A stretch of DNA of 64,000 nt from Alphaproteobacteria bacterium UBA3768 (GCA_002372315.1 DFFU01000003.1:36913-100912); one strand, 5' to 3'; shown: positions 7,843 to 16,311, counted from the stretch's first letter. The notes: generated by a model from the sequence alone, not told the origin. Program-made: numbers and translations.

Positions 7843-7872
7843 ATTATACATCAAAAAAACACTATTTGTCAA
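7843..7872 (-). promoter_or_regulatory. Promoter of the 6922-7812 gene
   Basis: On the minus strand TTGACA (7867-7872), 18 nt, TATAAT (7843-7848), 25-30 nt before the ribosome binding site. It abuts the 3' end of the upstream gene. Confidence 0.8.
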
Positions 7873-7876
7873 GATT

Positions 7877-8179
7877 TTAGCGACCTTCACGTCTTTTTGT
7901 TAAAGCTTGAGATAGCAGACTTATTTGAGAAGGTCTTCTTCTTAATGGGGCTTTTTGTTCTTTGATGGCTTCTTTTGCCCACTCATTACAAATTTCATTT
8001 ATTAGCTTTTTTGCTTCTTCTTTAGAACATCTGTACAAAGACATAACGCTTTCCAAAGCTTTACGTTCTATTTCTTTTCTCTCTTTCTTATGTCTTTTAT
8101 CTGCTTGTCTTTTTTGACGTGCTTCTTCGCGTTCTCGTTCTCTTTTTGTTTTTGGTGGTTCGGCATAAAACGACGACAT
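7877..8179 (-). CDS. Small highly charged protein, unknown
   Basis: A 100-residue protein dominated by Lys/Arg/Glu, with a likely coiled-coil or long charged helix over residues 8-40 (KREREREEARQKRQ). The C-terminal half is SLYRCSKEEAKKLINEICNEW. The start follows GGAG at 8 nt, and a TATAAT -10 (minus strand, near 8226) precedes it. Not recognised. It is probably transcribed separately from its neighbour. The basic composition would allow nucleic-acid binding, but this is a guess. Confidence 0.6.
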   Translation of the reverse strand: MSSFYAEPPKTKREREREEARQKRQADKRHKKERKEIERKALESVMSLYRCSKEEAKKLINEICNEWAKEAIKEQKAPLRRRPSQISLLSQALTKRREGR

Positions 8180-8267
8180 TTAATAACTCCTTCATATCTG
8201 TTAATAATTTTTGAGTTCTTAGGTTATTATACCACAAATTTCCTAAAAAGCAAATTTTGAGAGACAA

Positions 8268-8347
8268 TTAATTTGGGACGTTGACGTCCTGAATTAAAAT
8301 TTCAAAAATTCTACTTGTTGCGCCAACTTTTTGAAATCCTCCAAATT
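8268..8347. repeat. Two-hairpin repeat R1
   Basis: Hairpin 1 is TTAATTTGGGACGT / ACGTCCTGAATTAA; hairpin 2 is TTTCAAAAA...TTG / CAA...TTTTTGAAA. Relatives lie at 10951, 12170 and 13721. It is followed by a linker and tail copy B. Confidence 0.85.
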
Positions 8348-8373
8348 ATTAGCCCGATGTTCTTTCAGTAAGC

Positions 8374-8551
8374 GGTACCAAATCAAGCGGCTCCCTTTTT
8401 GGGAGCTGATTTTTTTATATTTTCCAAGCGCTTGTGCTGGTTCGATAAACACCCCTTCCGAAAGTGCCTATTTTCGTAAATTATCGAACTCTGAAATGCA
8501 AATCTGTTTAAAAACAACAACTTATTCAAGTTCAAGTCCGACTAGCCCCCG
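8374..8551 (+). repeat. tRNA-tail repeat, copy B
   Basis: A second copy of the segment at 6695-6872, beginning GGTACCAAATCAAG like the tRNA-Leu 3' end, with the same terminator hairpin, the inverted repeat GTTCGATAA ... TTATCGAAC and a final GTTCAAGTCCGACTAGCCCC. No tRNA body precedes it; instead there is a linker joined to repeat R1. With R1 it accounts for the gene-free stretch 8180-8638. Confidence 0.85.
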
Positions 8552-8638
8552 AGACCTAATCGCAAATAAAATAACCTGTTGTGTTTTCTGGAATAATCTG
8601 GTACGATAGTAAAAGATTAAAACAAAGTGGAGAATAAA

Positions 8639-10921
8639 ATGAAAAAAACACTTTTAATCAGCACATTTTTGGTATCAATTTTTTATCATTTTCAAGTCAA
8701 TGCGACAGAATTAACAGATGCACTGAAAGAAGACAAACCTTTATCGGAAATTCAAACACTCATAAAAAATGGTGCAAATGTCAATCAACCAGATGAAAAA
8801 ACGGGAGCATATCCATTAATGATGGTAAAAGATACCGCAATATTTCAAGAACTTGTAAAAGCAGGCGCAGATATAAAAGCAAAGCATGAATATACTTCTG
8901 TCTTCCATGAAGTGTGTAGAAATGGAACCTTAGAAATGGTTCAGTATATGGTTAAATCAGGTGCCAATGTCAATGAAGTAATTGGAGAAGAGTACATGAA
9001 GCAGACGCCATTGATGGCTGCTGTCGCCAATAAAGATCCAAGGGTTGTTGAATTTTTAATCAAATCTGGAGCCAATGTAAAAGCGAAGATTCCCTCGGCA
9101 ATGGGTGATGATACTGTTTTAAAAACAGCAATTATAACCGATGCTAATCCAGAGGTTATAAAATTACTAATTAAAAATGGAGCTGATGTTCATCAAAAAG
9201 ATAAATATACCGGTTCACTTTATGAAGATATAGTATCTGATAGCTCTTATCCAGAACTTATCTCAATATTTCAAAACGCTGGTTTAGATTTTAAAAAAGA
9301 GAATTTAGATTTTCTTTTTTTAAGAGCCATAGAAAATAATAAGTCTTTAGAAATGGCGAAGTATTTACTTAAACTTGGGGCTAACCCTAATGTACAAGCC
9401 GAGAAAATGTTTATGGGATATCCAGTTAAAGAAGATTATCCTATTATAGTTGCAGCGAAAGCTGTTAGACCAGATGCTTTAAACTTTCTTCTGGAACAAA
9501 AAGTTAATGTGAATGTGAAGGATAAAGATGGAAAAACGCCATTGCAACTACTTCAAACAAATCAATATTTAATAAAAGATCCAAATTACAATAAATTCAT
9601 TGTTGCTTTGGGTGGAAAGTCAATGTCAGCTGATGATACAAAAAAATCTCAAAATAGTATGAAATTATTGGATAGTATTTCCAGTTCTAAAACAACAATA
9701 GAAGATGTAAAAAAGCTTATCCAAGATGGAGCTAATGTTAATTATAAGGATCGATATGAAAAAACAGTATTGATGGAAGCTTTAAATGTCTTGGATGAAA
9801 AAACATACAATGAATTCAAAGGAAATGGACTTATCGAAAGTAATTCAAATTATCGAGCATATATACAACAAAGGTTAGATATCGTAGAGTTTTTATTACA
9901 AAATGGGGCTGATATCAATGCCAAGGACAAATATGGTAAAAATTTATTATTTATAGCCATCCGACGTAATCAACCAGATATTTTGGAGTATTTATTGAAA
10001 AAAGGTATTGATGTTAATTCTACCAATAATGTGGGGGAAACTCCATTAATGGAAGCAGCGACAACTGCAGAAGATGTAAATGTCATTAAAGTATTATTAA
10101 AATACGGAGCGGATAAATCACTAAAAGATAAAAAAGGATTAACTGCGTCCAGACACGCTATGTTTAATTTGAATCCTGAAATTCAAAATCTATTGAAAGT
10201 ATCTGAGCCAGTCCAAAAATACGATCTACCAGCTTCTGCAGAAAAGTATTATTCTGAGATGAAAGAAGGTATTTTAAAAGAAATGGTTTTGCCCATGGTT
10301 CAAGGAACCGTTTCTGATCAGACAAAAGTACAATCTGTTATGAAACAAATAGAAGATTCCATTGACATGGAACAAGTTAAATCTGATACGTGGCCATGTT
10401 TGTCGAAAATGCCAGAGTCGAAATGGAAATCAGCTGAAAAATGTTTTCAAAATTTCATGATGGATTTGATGCAAAAAACAGTAATGTTCACTGCGTTGGC
10501 TAATGGTGGCGAAAATGTCGATTTGAATGATAAGGGTGCCACGTTTTCTGCAATTAAAAAAGGCACCGAAGTTGTAGGGAATAAAGCTATGGTAAAACAC
10601 TATGCTAATTCTTTAATGACGGATATTTCTATAATATCTATTATTGCTAAAGCGGCTAATGGTGGGGAAGGAAAAGATATTTCTTCCGATGAAGCAGATG
10701 ATCTTAAGAACAAAAAAATAGCTTGTGGCGCAAAATTATATGGGAAAAAAGATGGCAGTGTTGTTATTGAGTTTCCCAATGAATGTGCTCGCATGGAAAA
10801 ATCTGATGAACGATTTGATATATCTGTGGATGAAGTTATAGAAGCAGCTAAAAAAGATGAATATTCTTTATACACTCTTAGTTGTACAGGACATAAATGT
10901 ATTGGGAAATTTAAGAATTAA
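8639..10921 (+). CDS. Exported ankyrin-repeat protein
   Basis: A 760-residue protein. The ATG at 8639 is chosen because it follows GTGGAG at a normal distance and opens a clear signal peptide (MKKTLLISTFLVS ... VNA, cleavage near residue 23). Residues about 25-320 and 340-530 carry two blocks of ankyrin repeats with LLKxGADVNxKDxxGxTPL-type units. Residues about 540-760 form a separate Cys-containing domain without recognised motifs. The export signal places the ankyrin solenoid in the periplasm or outside the cell. It is alone between tail repeat B and repeat R2. A TTGTGT-N17-TACGAT promoter is likely about 30 nt upstream. Partner unknown. Confidence 0.88.
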   Translation: MKKTLLISTFLVSIFYHFQVNATELTDALKEDKPLSEIQTLIKNGANVNQPDEKTGAYPLMMVKDTAIFQELVKAGADIKAKHEYTSVFHEVCRNGTLEMVQYMVKSGANVNEVIGEEYMKQTPLMAAVANKDPRVVEFLIKSGANVKAKIPSAMGDDTVLKTAIITDANPEVIKLLIKNGADVHQKDKYTGSLYEDIVSDSSYPELISIFQNAGLDFKKENLDFLFLRAIENNKSLEMAKYLLKLGANPNVQAEKMFMGYPVKEDYPIIVAAKAVRPDALNFLLEQKVNVNVKDKDGKTPLQLLQTNQYLIKDPNYNKFIVALGGKSMSADDTKKSQNSMKLLDSISSSKTTIEDVKKLIQDGANVNYKDRYEKTVLMEALNVLDEKTYNEFKGNGLIESNSNYRAYIQQRLDIVEFLLQNGADINAKDKYGKNLLFIAIRRNQPDILEYLLKKGIDVNSTNNVGETPLMEAATTAEDVNVIKVLLKYGADKSLKDKKGLTASRHAMFNLNPEIQNLLKVSEPVQKYDLPASAEKYYSEMKEGILKEMVLPMVQGTVSDQTKVQSVMKQIEDSIDMEQVKSDTWPCLSKMPESKWKSAEKCFQNFMMDLMQKTVMFTALANGGENVDLNDKGATFSAIKKGTEVVGNKAMVKHYANSLMTDISIISIIAKAANGGEGKDISSDEADDLKNKKIACGAKLYGKKDGSVVIEFPNECARMEKSDERFDISVDEVIEAAKKDEYSLYTLSCTGHKCIGKFKN

Positions 10922-10950
10922 GTGAGAGTTTTTTCCTCGGGGGAAAAAAG

Positions 10951-11030
10951 TTAATTTGGGACGTTGATGTCCCATTTTAAATTTTCAAAAGTTCAATTTC
11001 CAACGCCAACTTTTTGAAATCCTCTAAATG
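10951..11030. repeat. Two-hairpin repeat R2
   Basis: The same design as R1: GGGACGT-TG-ATGTCCC (a wobble pair replaces a Watson-Crick pair) and TTTCAAAAGTT ... AACTTTTTGAAA. It is preceded by a TTTTTTCC/GGAAAAAA hairpin directly after the ankyrin gene and followed by a linker similar to that of R1 and by TGTACCA. Confidence 0.82.
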
Positions 11031-11056
11031 TTTGGCTCGGTATTCGCAAAGCGTGT

Positions 11057-11332
11057 TGTACCAAGCATTACAACCACCGTTTCAATGGTGGTTTTTCAAT
11101 TCCGACATCAATTCATTCTGCACTACCGTTTGAATTCATTGTGTTTCATTGCTTTGCGCGCAAAAATAATTCACTGGATTATTTTTGCTTGCGCAGTTAT
11201 TTTATAAGGCTTCTTACAAGTTCGATAATGACTTCTCTAAAAAAGTGCATTTTTTATGAATTATCGAACAAAAAAATTAATTTCATTATAAAACAATGCA
11301 TTATTTAAGTTCAAGTCCGGCATGGGCTCAAA
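11057..11332 (+). repeat. tRNA-tail repeat, copy C (diverged)
   Basis: It keeps the order of copies A and B but not the sequence: GTACCA, a terminator hairpin of different sequence (AACCACC/GGTGGTT, 11072-11096), the inverted repeat GTTCGATAAT ... ATTATCGAAC and GTTCAAGTCCGGC (11309-11321). An additional perfect hairpin GCAAAAATAAT/ATTATTTTTGC lies at 11160-11188. With R2 this fills the gene-free 10922-11421. Confidence 0.7.
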
Positions 11333-11421
11333 AAAATTTTTTAATCAATCAATTTTTTTCTTGCTGTATGTTTTGAATAGCTGTAGACTATTAAATATAT
11401 TATAAATGAAAGGATAAAAAA

Positions 11422-12147
11422 ATGGGAATTTTAAATATTTTTACGCGTAACGAAGAAACAAAAGCAGAGGAACTATCTGTAAAAAAAAATGAACCAATGA
11501 TATTAAGTGGGAAGGCTGAGTTAAAGTGCTTGTCTGTTGTTACAGAAGGACGAATTTGTCCTACTGTTGAATTCAGTAATAAAAATCCTATTATGAGAGT
11601 GGTTAGGTCCTCTGGTTTGGTAGATAACCAAGGGATGAAACAAGGTCAATGGAAAACTTTTTCTTATGATTTTGCATATAAAAACCATTTTCCTAACGAA
11701 GAAAAAATTGGTGAATATAATGGGGATGTTATTGTGAAGTATCCTTCAAAATTATCCACTTATAAGGATGGTGAAAAAGAAGGGGAAGAATTAAGCTTTG
11801 ATCGCATTGGACGTATCATCAAAGTTTCTCCATACAAAAAAAATAGATTACATGGAATTGAAACCATTTACAAATATGAGAAAAATGGAAATGTTACGGT
11901 TTTTTATTCTCAATATGAAAATGGAGAATTGACGAAGAGCGATGGTCAACTTAGATGCGAATGGACGAAGAAAAAGGAAAGTTTGAAAGTTGAAAAAGAA
12001 ATGGATAAAAAGGAACGTTCAGAGACTTTAAAAAAAGTATTGGAAGCAAGTTCAAAAGAAGAGAAAAAGAAAGTTTTAAAAGAATTTCACTCTCAACAAA
12101 GTCCCGCAGGTGTAAAGCGTCGAACAGCTTTAAAATTTGACAGATGA
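11422..12147 (+). CDS. MORN-like cytoplasmic protein, unknown role
   Basis: A 241-residue protein without a signal peptide. The central part has YKDGEKEGEELSFDRIGRI and YKKNRLHGIETIYKYEKNG, which resemble MORN/YwqK-type 'y-dG-k-G' repeats; the C-terminal 60 residues are Lys/Glu-rich and probably helical. The start follows AAAGGAT. YwqK-like proteins in other bacteria are often antitoxins or phage-island proteins, but no toxin gene is adjacent here, so this remains speculative. It lies in the repeat-delimited accessory region and is followed at once by a perfect hairpin and repeat R3. Confidence 0.75.
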   Translation: MGILNIFTRNEETKAEELSVKKNEPMILSGKAELKCLSVVTEGRICPTVEFSNKNPIMRVVRSSGLVDNQGMKQGQWKTFSYDFAYKNHFPNEEKIGEYNGDVIVKYPSKLSTYKDGEKEGEELSFDRIGRIIKVSPYKKNRLHGIETIYKYEKNGNVTVFYSQYENGELTKSDGQLRCEWTKKKESLKVEKEMDKKERSETLKKVLEASSKEEKKKVLKEFHSQQSPAGVKRRTALKFDR

Positions 12148-12170
12148 CTTTTTCCCTCAGGGGAAAAAGT
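12147..12170. terminator. Hairpin at the stop codon of the MORN-like gene
   Basis: A perfect inverted repeat ACTTTTTCCC-TCAG-GGGAAAAAGT begins on the last base of the stop codon. A shorter relative follows the ankyrin gene at 10929. The tract after it is only moderately T-rich, so terminator function is likely but not certain. Confidence 0.6.
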
Positions 12171-12250
12171 TAATTTGGGATGTCGACGTCCTGAATTAAA
12201 ATTTCAAAAATTCTACTTGTTGTGCCAACTTTTTGAAATTTGTTAAATTT
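12170..12250. repeat. Two-hairpin repeat R3
   Basis: Nearly identical to R1 over its first 70 bp (GGGATGTCGACGTCC core, TTTCAAAAA ... TTTTTGAAA). It is not followed by a tRNA-tail repeat. Confidence 0.82.
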
Positions 12251-12263
12251 AGGGGGCCAATTT

Positions 12264-12292
12264 TTGACATATTCATGTTTTTATGATATAAT
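12264..12292 (+). promoter_or_regulatory. Consensus promoter of the 465-aa orphan
   Basis: A perfect TTGACA (12264-12269), 17 nt, and a perfect TATAAT (12287-12292). Confidence 0.85.
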
Positions 12293-12318
12293 ACAATCTC
12301 TAAATGTGAGGTAGTTAA

Positions 12319-13716
12319 GTGGTTAAAAAAGTAAATTTTAAACCAAATAGTTTGCGAATATTCTCTGAAGTTTTAGGGGATTTAAAGGAGCATTGTTTCC
12401 CACCCTATGAACAAATCCAACCTATTATTCAAATCCGTCCTGCAGAAGATTGTCTTTACTCTAGCTATGGTACTTATACAATAGAAGAATTAAATAATTC
12501 AGTTCAAAAAAAACAGACATTACCCTCGCACATTAAGTTTATGAAAACAAATGGGATATCTTGGTTTTACAAAGATGATGATCCTTTTGATTTCTATTCA
12601 ACAAAGAAACATGTTTCGTTAGGTTTTTCACCTCAAAGATTAATGAACCCAAAAATTCTTAAAGATAGAGAAATCCTTAATTGCATAAAAAAAATGCTGG
12701 CTTTACTCGGTCAACCAAATATTTCTGAAACAGATGTAATTAAGGTTTTTCCAGAAGATATTTGCAGAAAAGTATATGAACTAAGTTCCCCCAGAGAAGA
12801 TATCTTATCCTGCCTGACAATTTCTATAGAAAAAGTACGTCAAACTTTGTTTCCGCACTTGAAAACGCATCATGAAAAGGATATTCAAAATTTACCAGAA
12901 TTTCAGGCATTTCATAAAGCTAACCCAGATAAATCTTTGCTTGATTTTTTAAAAAAAGATTACAGAGGGTTTTCTTTGGCAGAAGAATGGGGATATATAA
13001 AAAATTCCAAAAAATTAATTGAATTCCAAAAATTAAGAAATACCCCTCGTCATGTATCGAAATTTATGAAAAATCCTATTCTCTCCGGAGAAACTGACTC
13101 TATGACAGATGAAGATTGGAATAGATGGATTTATCACCAAGGATATCCTTACCAAAATCCAACAGAACTTTTTGATGATTTTCAAAAAGCCCTGTTTTTC
13201 GTGTCACCTAAAAAGCCACAGAGTACAATTTCTTATGATGATGCCACCTGTGCAATTTGGGCTCAAAAAGATATTGAGAAATTAAAAAAAATATTGAACA
13301 CTCTCTCTTTTGAAAAAGATATGGAAACCTTCTTAAAGAAAAATTTTCCGAATGAAGTTTCCCCCGAAACAGTGACCATAGAAAAATCTGATAAAACGAA
13401 AACTCTCGAATCAGTTACACTTTTTTCCACCTTCTTTGTTAAAAAAAATGGGGTAGCCCCCAGTGAAATTGCCCAAGAACAACCTGATGGAACACTATTG
13501 TTCAAAGAAAAAGATTTCCATAATTGGATACATCATGCAAAAACAACAGCCCATGCTCATGAAGGGTATCAGGAAAGCTCAAAAATCTTATCTGAAGATA
13601 TGCAATATTTATCAGATTTTGTGGCCGATCTAACGGATGCTTTTAATCAGAAGGCACAATCAAGAATTCGGATGGCTAAAACTACAAAATGCCATATTCA
13701 AAACTCTGGTCGCTAA
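12319..13716 (+). CDS. Orphan cytoplasmic protein, 465 aa
   Basis: It starts with GTG, supported by a GAGG site 5 nt upstream and by the consensus promoter placed 20-30 nt before that. No signal peptide, membrane segment or family motif is recognised. The protein is rich in aromatic and Lys residues; a repeated theme 'DEDWNRWIYHQG' (about residue 271) and 'EKDFHNWIHHAK' (about residue 395) hints at two copies of an internal module. It is the last member of the accessory region and is followed by a decayed repeat R4. Function unknown. Confidence 0.75.
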   Translation: MVKKVNFKPNSLRIFSEVLGDLKEHCFPPYEQIQPIIQIRPAEDCLYSSYGTYTIEELNNSVQKKQTLPSHIKFMKTNGISWFYKDDDPFDFYSTKKHVSLGFSPQRLMNPKILKDREILNCIKKMLALLGQPNISETDVIKVFPEDICRKVYELSSPREDILSCLTISIEKVRQTLFPHLKTHHEKDIQNLPEFQAFHKANPDKSLLDFLKKDYRGFSLAEEWGYIKNSKKLIEFQKLRNTPRHVSKFMKNPILSGETDSMTDEDWNRWIYHQGYPYQNPTELFDDFQKALFFVSPKKPQSTISYDDATCAIWAQKDIEKLKKILNTLSFEKDMETFLKKNFPNEVSPETVTIEKSDKTKTLESVTLFSTFFVKKNGVAPSEIAQEQPDGTLLFKEKDFHNWIHHAKTTAHAHEGYQESSKILSEDMQYLSDFVADLTDAFNQKAQSRIRMAKTTKCHIQNSGR

Positions 13717-13720
13717 AGAA

Positions 13721-13790
13721 TCCCATGTTTGAATTAAAACTTCAGGAGCTCCACTTGCTGTGCCCACTTTTTGAAATTCTCTAAAATAAA
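13721..13790. repeat. Two-hairpin repeat R4 (degenerate)
   Basis: It retains GAATTAAAACTTCA...CCACTTG...CCCACTTTTTGAAATTCTC of the R family, but the GGGACGT hairpin has been lost. Confidence 0.6.
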
Positions 13791-13893
13791 TGTTTATGCA
13801 AAAAAATTTTGATCTTATATTCATTAGAGAATATGTTTTTTCTTGATGTTCTTTTGGGTTTTATTGACAGTTGTTGATTGGTTTATTTTACAG

Positions 13894-13922
13894 TTGTATT
13901 TTTTATAAAAATCTGCTAATAT
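13894..13922 (+). promoter_or_regulatory. rml operon promoter
   Basis: A -35 TTGTAT (13894-13899), 17 nt, and a -10 TAATAT (13917-13922), just before the ribosome binding site of rmlA. Confidence 0.6.
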
Positions 13923-13954
13923 AAACTGGTGTAACGCAAACTGAAAGGATGCGC

Positions 13955-14833
13955 ATGAAAGGTATCGTATTAGCTGGCGGTTCAGGGACACGACTTTATC
14001 CGCTGACAAAAGTAATTTCCAAACAATTATTACCTGTTTATAATAAACCAATGATTTACTATCCTTTATCGACATTAATGTCATTTGGCATAAAGGATTT
14101 TTTAATTATTTCAACCCCCCAAGATACCCCCAACATTGAAAAGCTTTTGCAAGATGGCAGAGATTTTGGTATCAATATTCAATACGCTGTTCAAAAGGAA
14201 CCCAAAGGAATTGCTCAAGCGTTTACCATTGGGGCTGATTTTGTGGGTAATGATGATGTGGCTTTAATTTTGGGGGATAATATTTTCTATATGGACGAAC
14301 AACTACCTGCGTTCAGATCAGAGGTTGAAAAAAACAAAGGGAAGAATGCGACCATATTTGCGTATCATGTGTCAGACCCAGAAAGATTTGGTGTTGTTGA
14401 ATTTGACAAAAATAATAAGGCGGTTTCAATAGAAGAAAAGCCAAAAGCTCCTAAATCAAATTACGCTTCTGTTGGACTTTATTTTTATCCATCTGATGTG
14501 GTACAAAAAGCGCAATTATTGCAACCATCTGCGCGTGGGGAATATGAAATTACAGATTTGAATAATTTGTATTTAAAAGAAAATCGGATGAACGTTGTTC
14601 CGATGGGACGGGGGATTGCTTGGTTGGATGCGGGCACTTTTGATAGCCTTTTGGAAGCAGGGAACTTTGTTCAAATTTTGGAACAAAGGCAAGGGCTCCA
14701 AATGGCCTGTTTGGAAGAAATTGCCTATAAAAACCATTTCATTGAGAAAAACCAAATGGAAAATCTGATTTGCAGACATAAAGGTAGTACTTATAAAACA
14801 TATTTGCAAAATTTAATAAAGGAAAAAGCATGA
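13955..14833 (+). CDS. rmlA: Glucose-1-phosphate thymidylyltransferase
   Basis: A 292-residue RmlA of standard length. It makes dTDP-glucose from dTTP and glucose-1-phosphate, the first step to dTDP-L-rhamnose. The nucleotide-binding signature GIVLAGGSGTRLYPLTK is followed by SKQLLPVYNKPMIYYPLS. The second of two close ATGs is chosen because GAAAGGA is 7 nt upstream of it and only 1 nt from the first. It overlaps rmlC by ATGA. Confidence 0.96.
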   Translation: MKGIVLAGGSGTRLYPLTKVISKQLLPVYNKPMIYYPLSTLMSFGIKDFLIISTPQDTPNIEKLLQDGRDFGINIQYAVQKEPKGIAQAFTIGADFVGNDDVALILGDNIFYMDEQLPAFRSEVEKNKGKNATIFAYHVSDPERFGVVEFDKNNKAVSIEEKPKAPKSNYASVGLYFYPSDVVQKAQLLQPSARGEYEITDLNNLYLKENRMNVVPMGRGIAWLDAGTFDSLLEAGNFVQILEQRQGLQMACLEEIAYKNHFIEKNQMENLICRHKGSTYKTYLQNLIKEKA

Positions 14834-15384
14834 ACTTTATCAAAACAGCCATAGACGGCGTTTTCATTGTTGAACCGAAAATTTTTAAAGATGAACGGGG
14901 ATATTTCTTTGAAAGTTACAACGAAGAAGAATTTAAAAAGAACGGCATTCCAAATCGTTTTGTTCAGGATAATCAGTCTGAGTCCAGTGAGGGTGTCATA
15001 CGTGGATTGCATATGCAAAAAGAACCACATGCTCAGGCAAAATTGGTACGAGTTGTCAAAGGAAAAGTTTTGGATGTGGCGGTGGATGTACGCCCCAATT
15101 CTCCTACTTTTGGTAAATATGTCGCGGTGGAATTATCAGATGAAAATCAACGTCAATTGTTTATTCCACGTGGATTTTTACATGGCTTTTCGGTGTTGAG
15201 CAAAAAAGTTATATTTGCCTATAAATGCGATAACCTTTATTGCAAAGAGGCAGAATTTGGTATTCGCTATGATGACCCAGAAATTGGTGTCGATTGGCGC
15301 GTGCCACCTGAAAAAGTGATTACTTCCCCTAAGGATAGAATGGCCAATAAATTAAGCGATTTAAGGAAAATACATGTCAGATAA
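14830..15384 (+). CDS. rmlC: dTDP-4-dehydrorhamnose 3,5-epimerase
   Basis: A 184-residue RmlC cupin. It epimerises dTDP-4-keto-6-deoxyglucose at C3 and C5. Motifs include DERGYFFESYN, FVQDNQSESSEGVIRGLHMQ with the catalytic His, and IPRGFLHGFSVL. It starts inside the rmlA stop (ATGA) and overlaps rmlD by 11 bp, showing tight translational coupling. Confidence 0.96.
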   Translation: MNFIKTAIDGVFIVEPKIFKDERGYFFESYNEEEFKKNGIPNRFVQDNQSESSEGVIRGLHMQKEPHAQAKLVRVVKGKVLDVAVDVRPNSPTFGKYVAVELSDENQRQLFIPRGFLHGFSVLSKKVIFAYKCDNLYCKEAEFGIRYDDPEIGVDWRVPPEKVITSPKDRMANKLSDLRKIHVR

Positions 15385-16204
15385 AGTTTTGATTACAGGT
15401 TCTCGTGGTCAGTTGGGTACGGAACTTTCCAAGTTGTTACCAGATGCTGTTTTGACAGATGTGGCCGAGTTGGATATTACAGATTTATCAGCTGTTCAAA
15501 AATTCGTAAAAGAAAAAGGGGTTGGTGTAATTATAAACTGTGCGGCATACACAGCGGTGGATAAGGCCGAAGATGATTCGCTTGTGGCCGAAAGAATCAA
15601 TATATTAGGTCCTGAAAATTTGGCAAAAACAGGCTGTAAGATTGTACATATTTCAACAGATTATGTTTTTGATGGTAAAGGATATCAACCTTACACACCA
15701 ACGGATGAGGCGAATCCAATTTCAATTTATGGCAAAACAAAACGTGCTGGGGAATTGGCTGTTCTTGCCCATGCAAAGGAAGCCATTATAATTCGCAGTG
15801 CTTGGCTTTATTCGCCTTATGGTAATAATTTTGTCAAAACAATGCGCCGTTTAGGTTCGGAAAAGGAAAGTATAAATGTCGTGGTGGATCAAATAGGAAC
15901 ACCTACCTATGCGGTGGATTTAGCTGATGCGATTGTGAAAATTTTACCCCAGATTTCCCAAGTCAATAAAGGTATTTACCATTATACCAATGAGGGAGTC
16001 TGTTCATGGTATGATTTTGCCAAAGAAATTATGGATGCCTCTGGTTTAAAGTGTCAGGTCAATCCCATTCAAAGCTCGGCCTATCCAACGAGGGCTAAGC
16101 GTCCTTTTTACAGCGTCTTAGATAAAACTTTAATTAAGGATACCTTTGGCATTCAAATTCGGCATTGGAGAGAGGCGCTACAAGAGTGTTTAAAGAAATT
16201 TTAA
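15374..16204 (+). CDS. rmlD: dTDP-4-dehydrorhamnose reductase
   Basis: A 276-residue short-chain dehydrogenase that carries out the last step to dTDP-L-rhamnose. It has the NAD(P)-binding ITGSRGQLGTEL, NCAAYTAVDKAE and the STDYVFDG ... YGKTKRAGE catalytic Tyr-x3-Lys. It is third in the rmlA-rmlC-rmlD operon. rmlB, the 4,6-dehydratase required between RmlA and RmlC, is not in this window and must be elsewhere if the pathway works. Confidence 0.95.
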   Translation: MSDKVLITGSRGQLGTELSKLLPDAVLTDVAELDITDLSAVQKFVKEKGVGVIINCAAYTAVDKAEDDSLVAERINILGPENLAKTGCKIVHISTDYVFDGKGYQPYTPTDEANPISIYGKTKRAGELAVLAHAKEAIIIRSAWLYSPYGNNFVKTMRRLGSEKESINVVVDQIGTPTYAVDLADAIVKILPQISQVNKGIYHYTNEGVCSWYDFAKEIMDASGLKCQVNPIQSSAYPTRAKRPFYSVLDKTLIKDTFGIQIRHWREALQECLKKF

Positions 16205-16255
16205 TGGGTACTGTGTTTTGCTCTGAAATTTACTCCTTTGACAAAATAACAAAAG

Positions 16256-16284
16256 TTGTTTTTTGTTCAAAATTTTTCTATAAT
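16256..16284 (+). promoter_or_regulatory. Promoter of the cstA-like gene
   Basis: TTGTTT (16256-16261), 17 nt, TATAAT (16279-16284). Confidence 0.6.
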
Positions 16285-16311
16285 AAACTCCCTTTAGAAA
16301 GGAAATAAATT

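Noticed and set aside
8268..13790. CRISPR array
   Set aside because: Repeats are about 80 bp, few, imperfect and separated by genes, not by regular 30-40 bp spacers; no cas genes.
8268..13790. Integron attC sites
   Set aside because: No RYYYAAC/GTTRRRY core pair bounds the R elements and no integron integrase is in the window; only the spacing resembles an integron.
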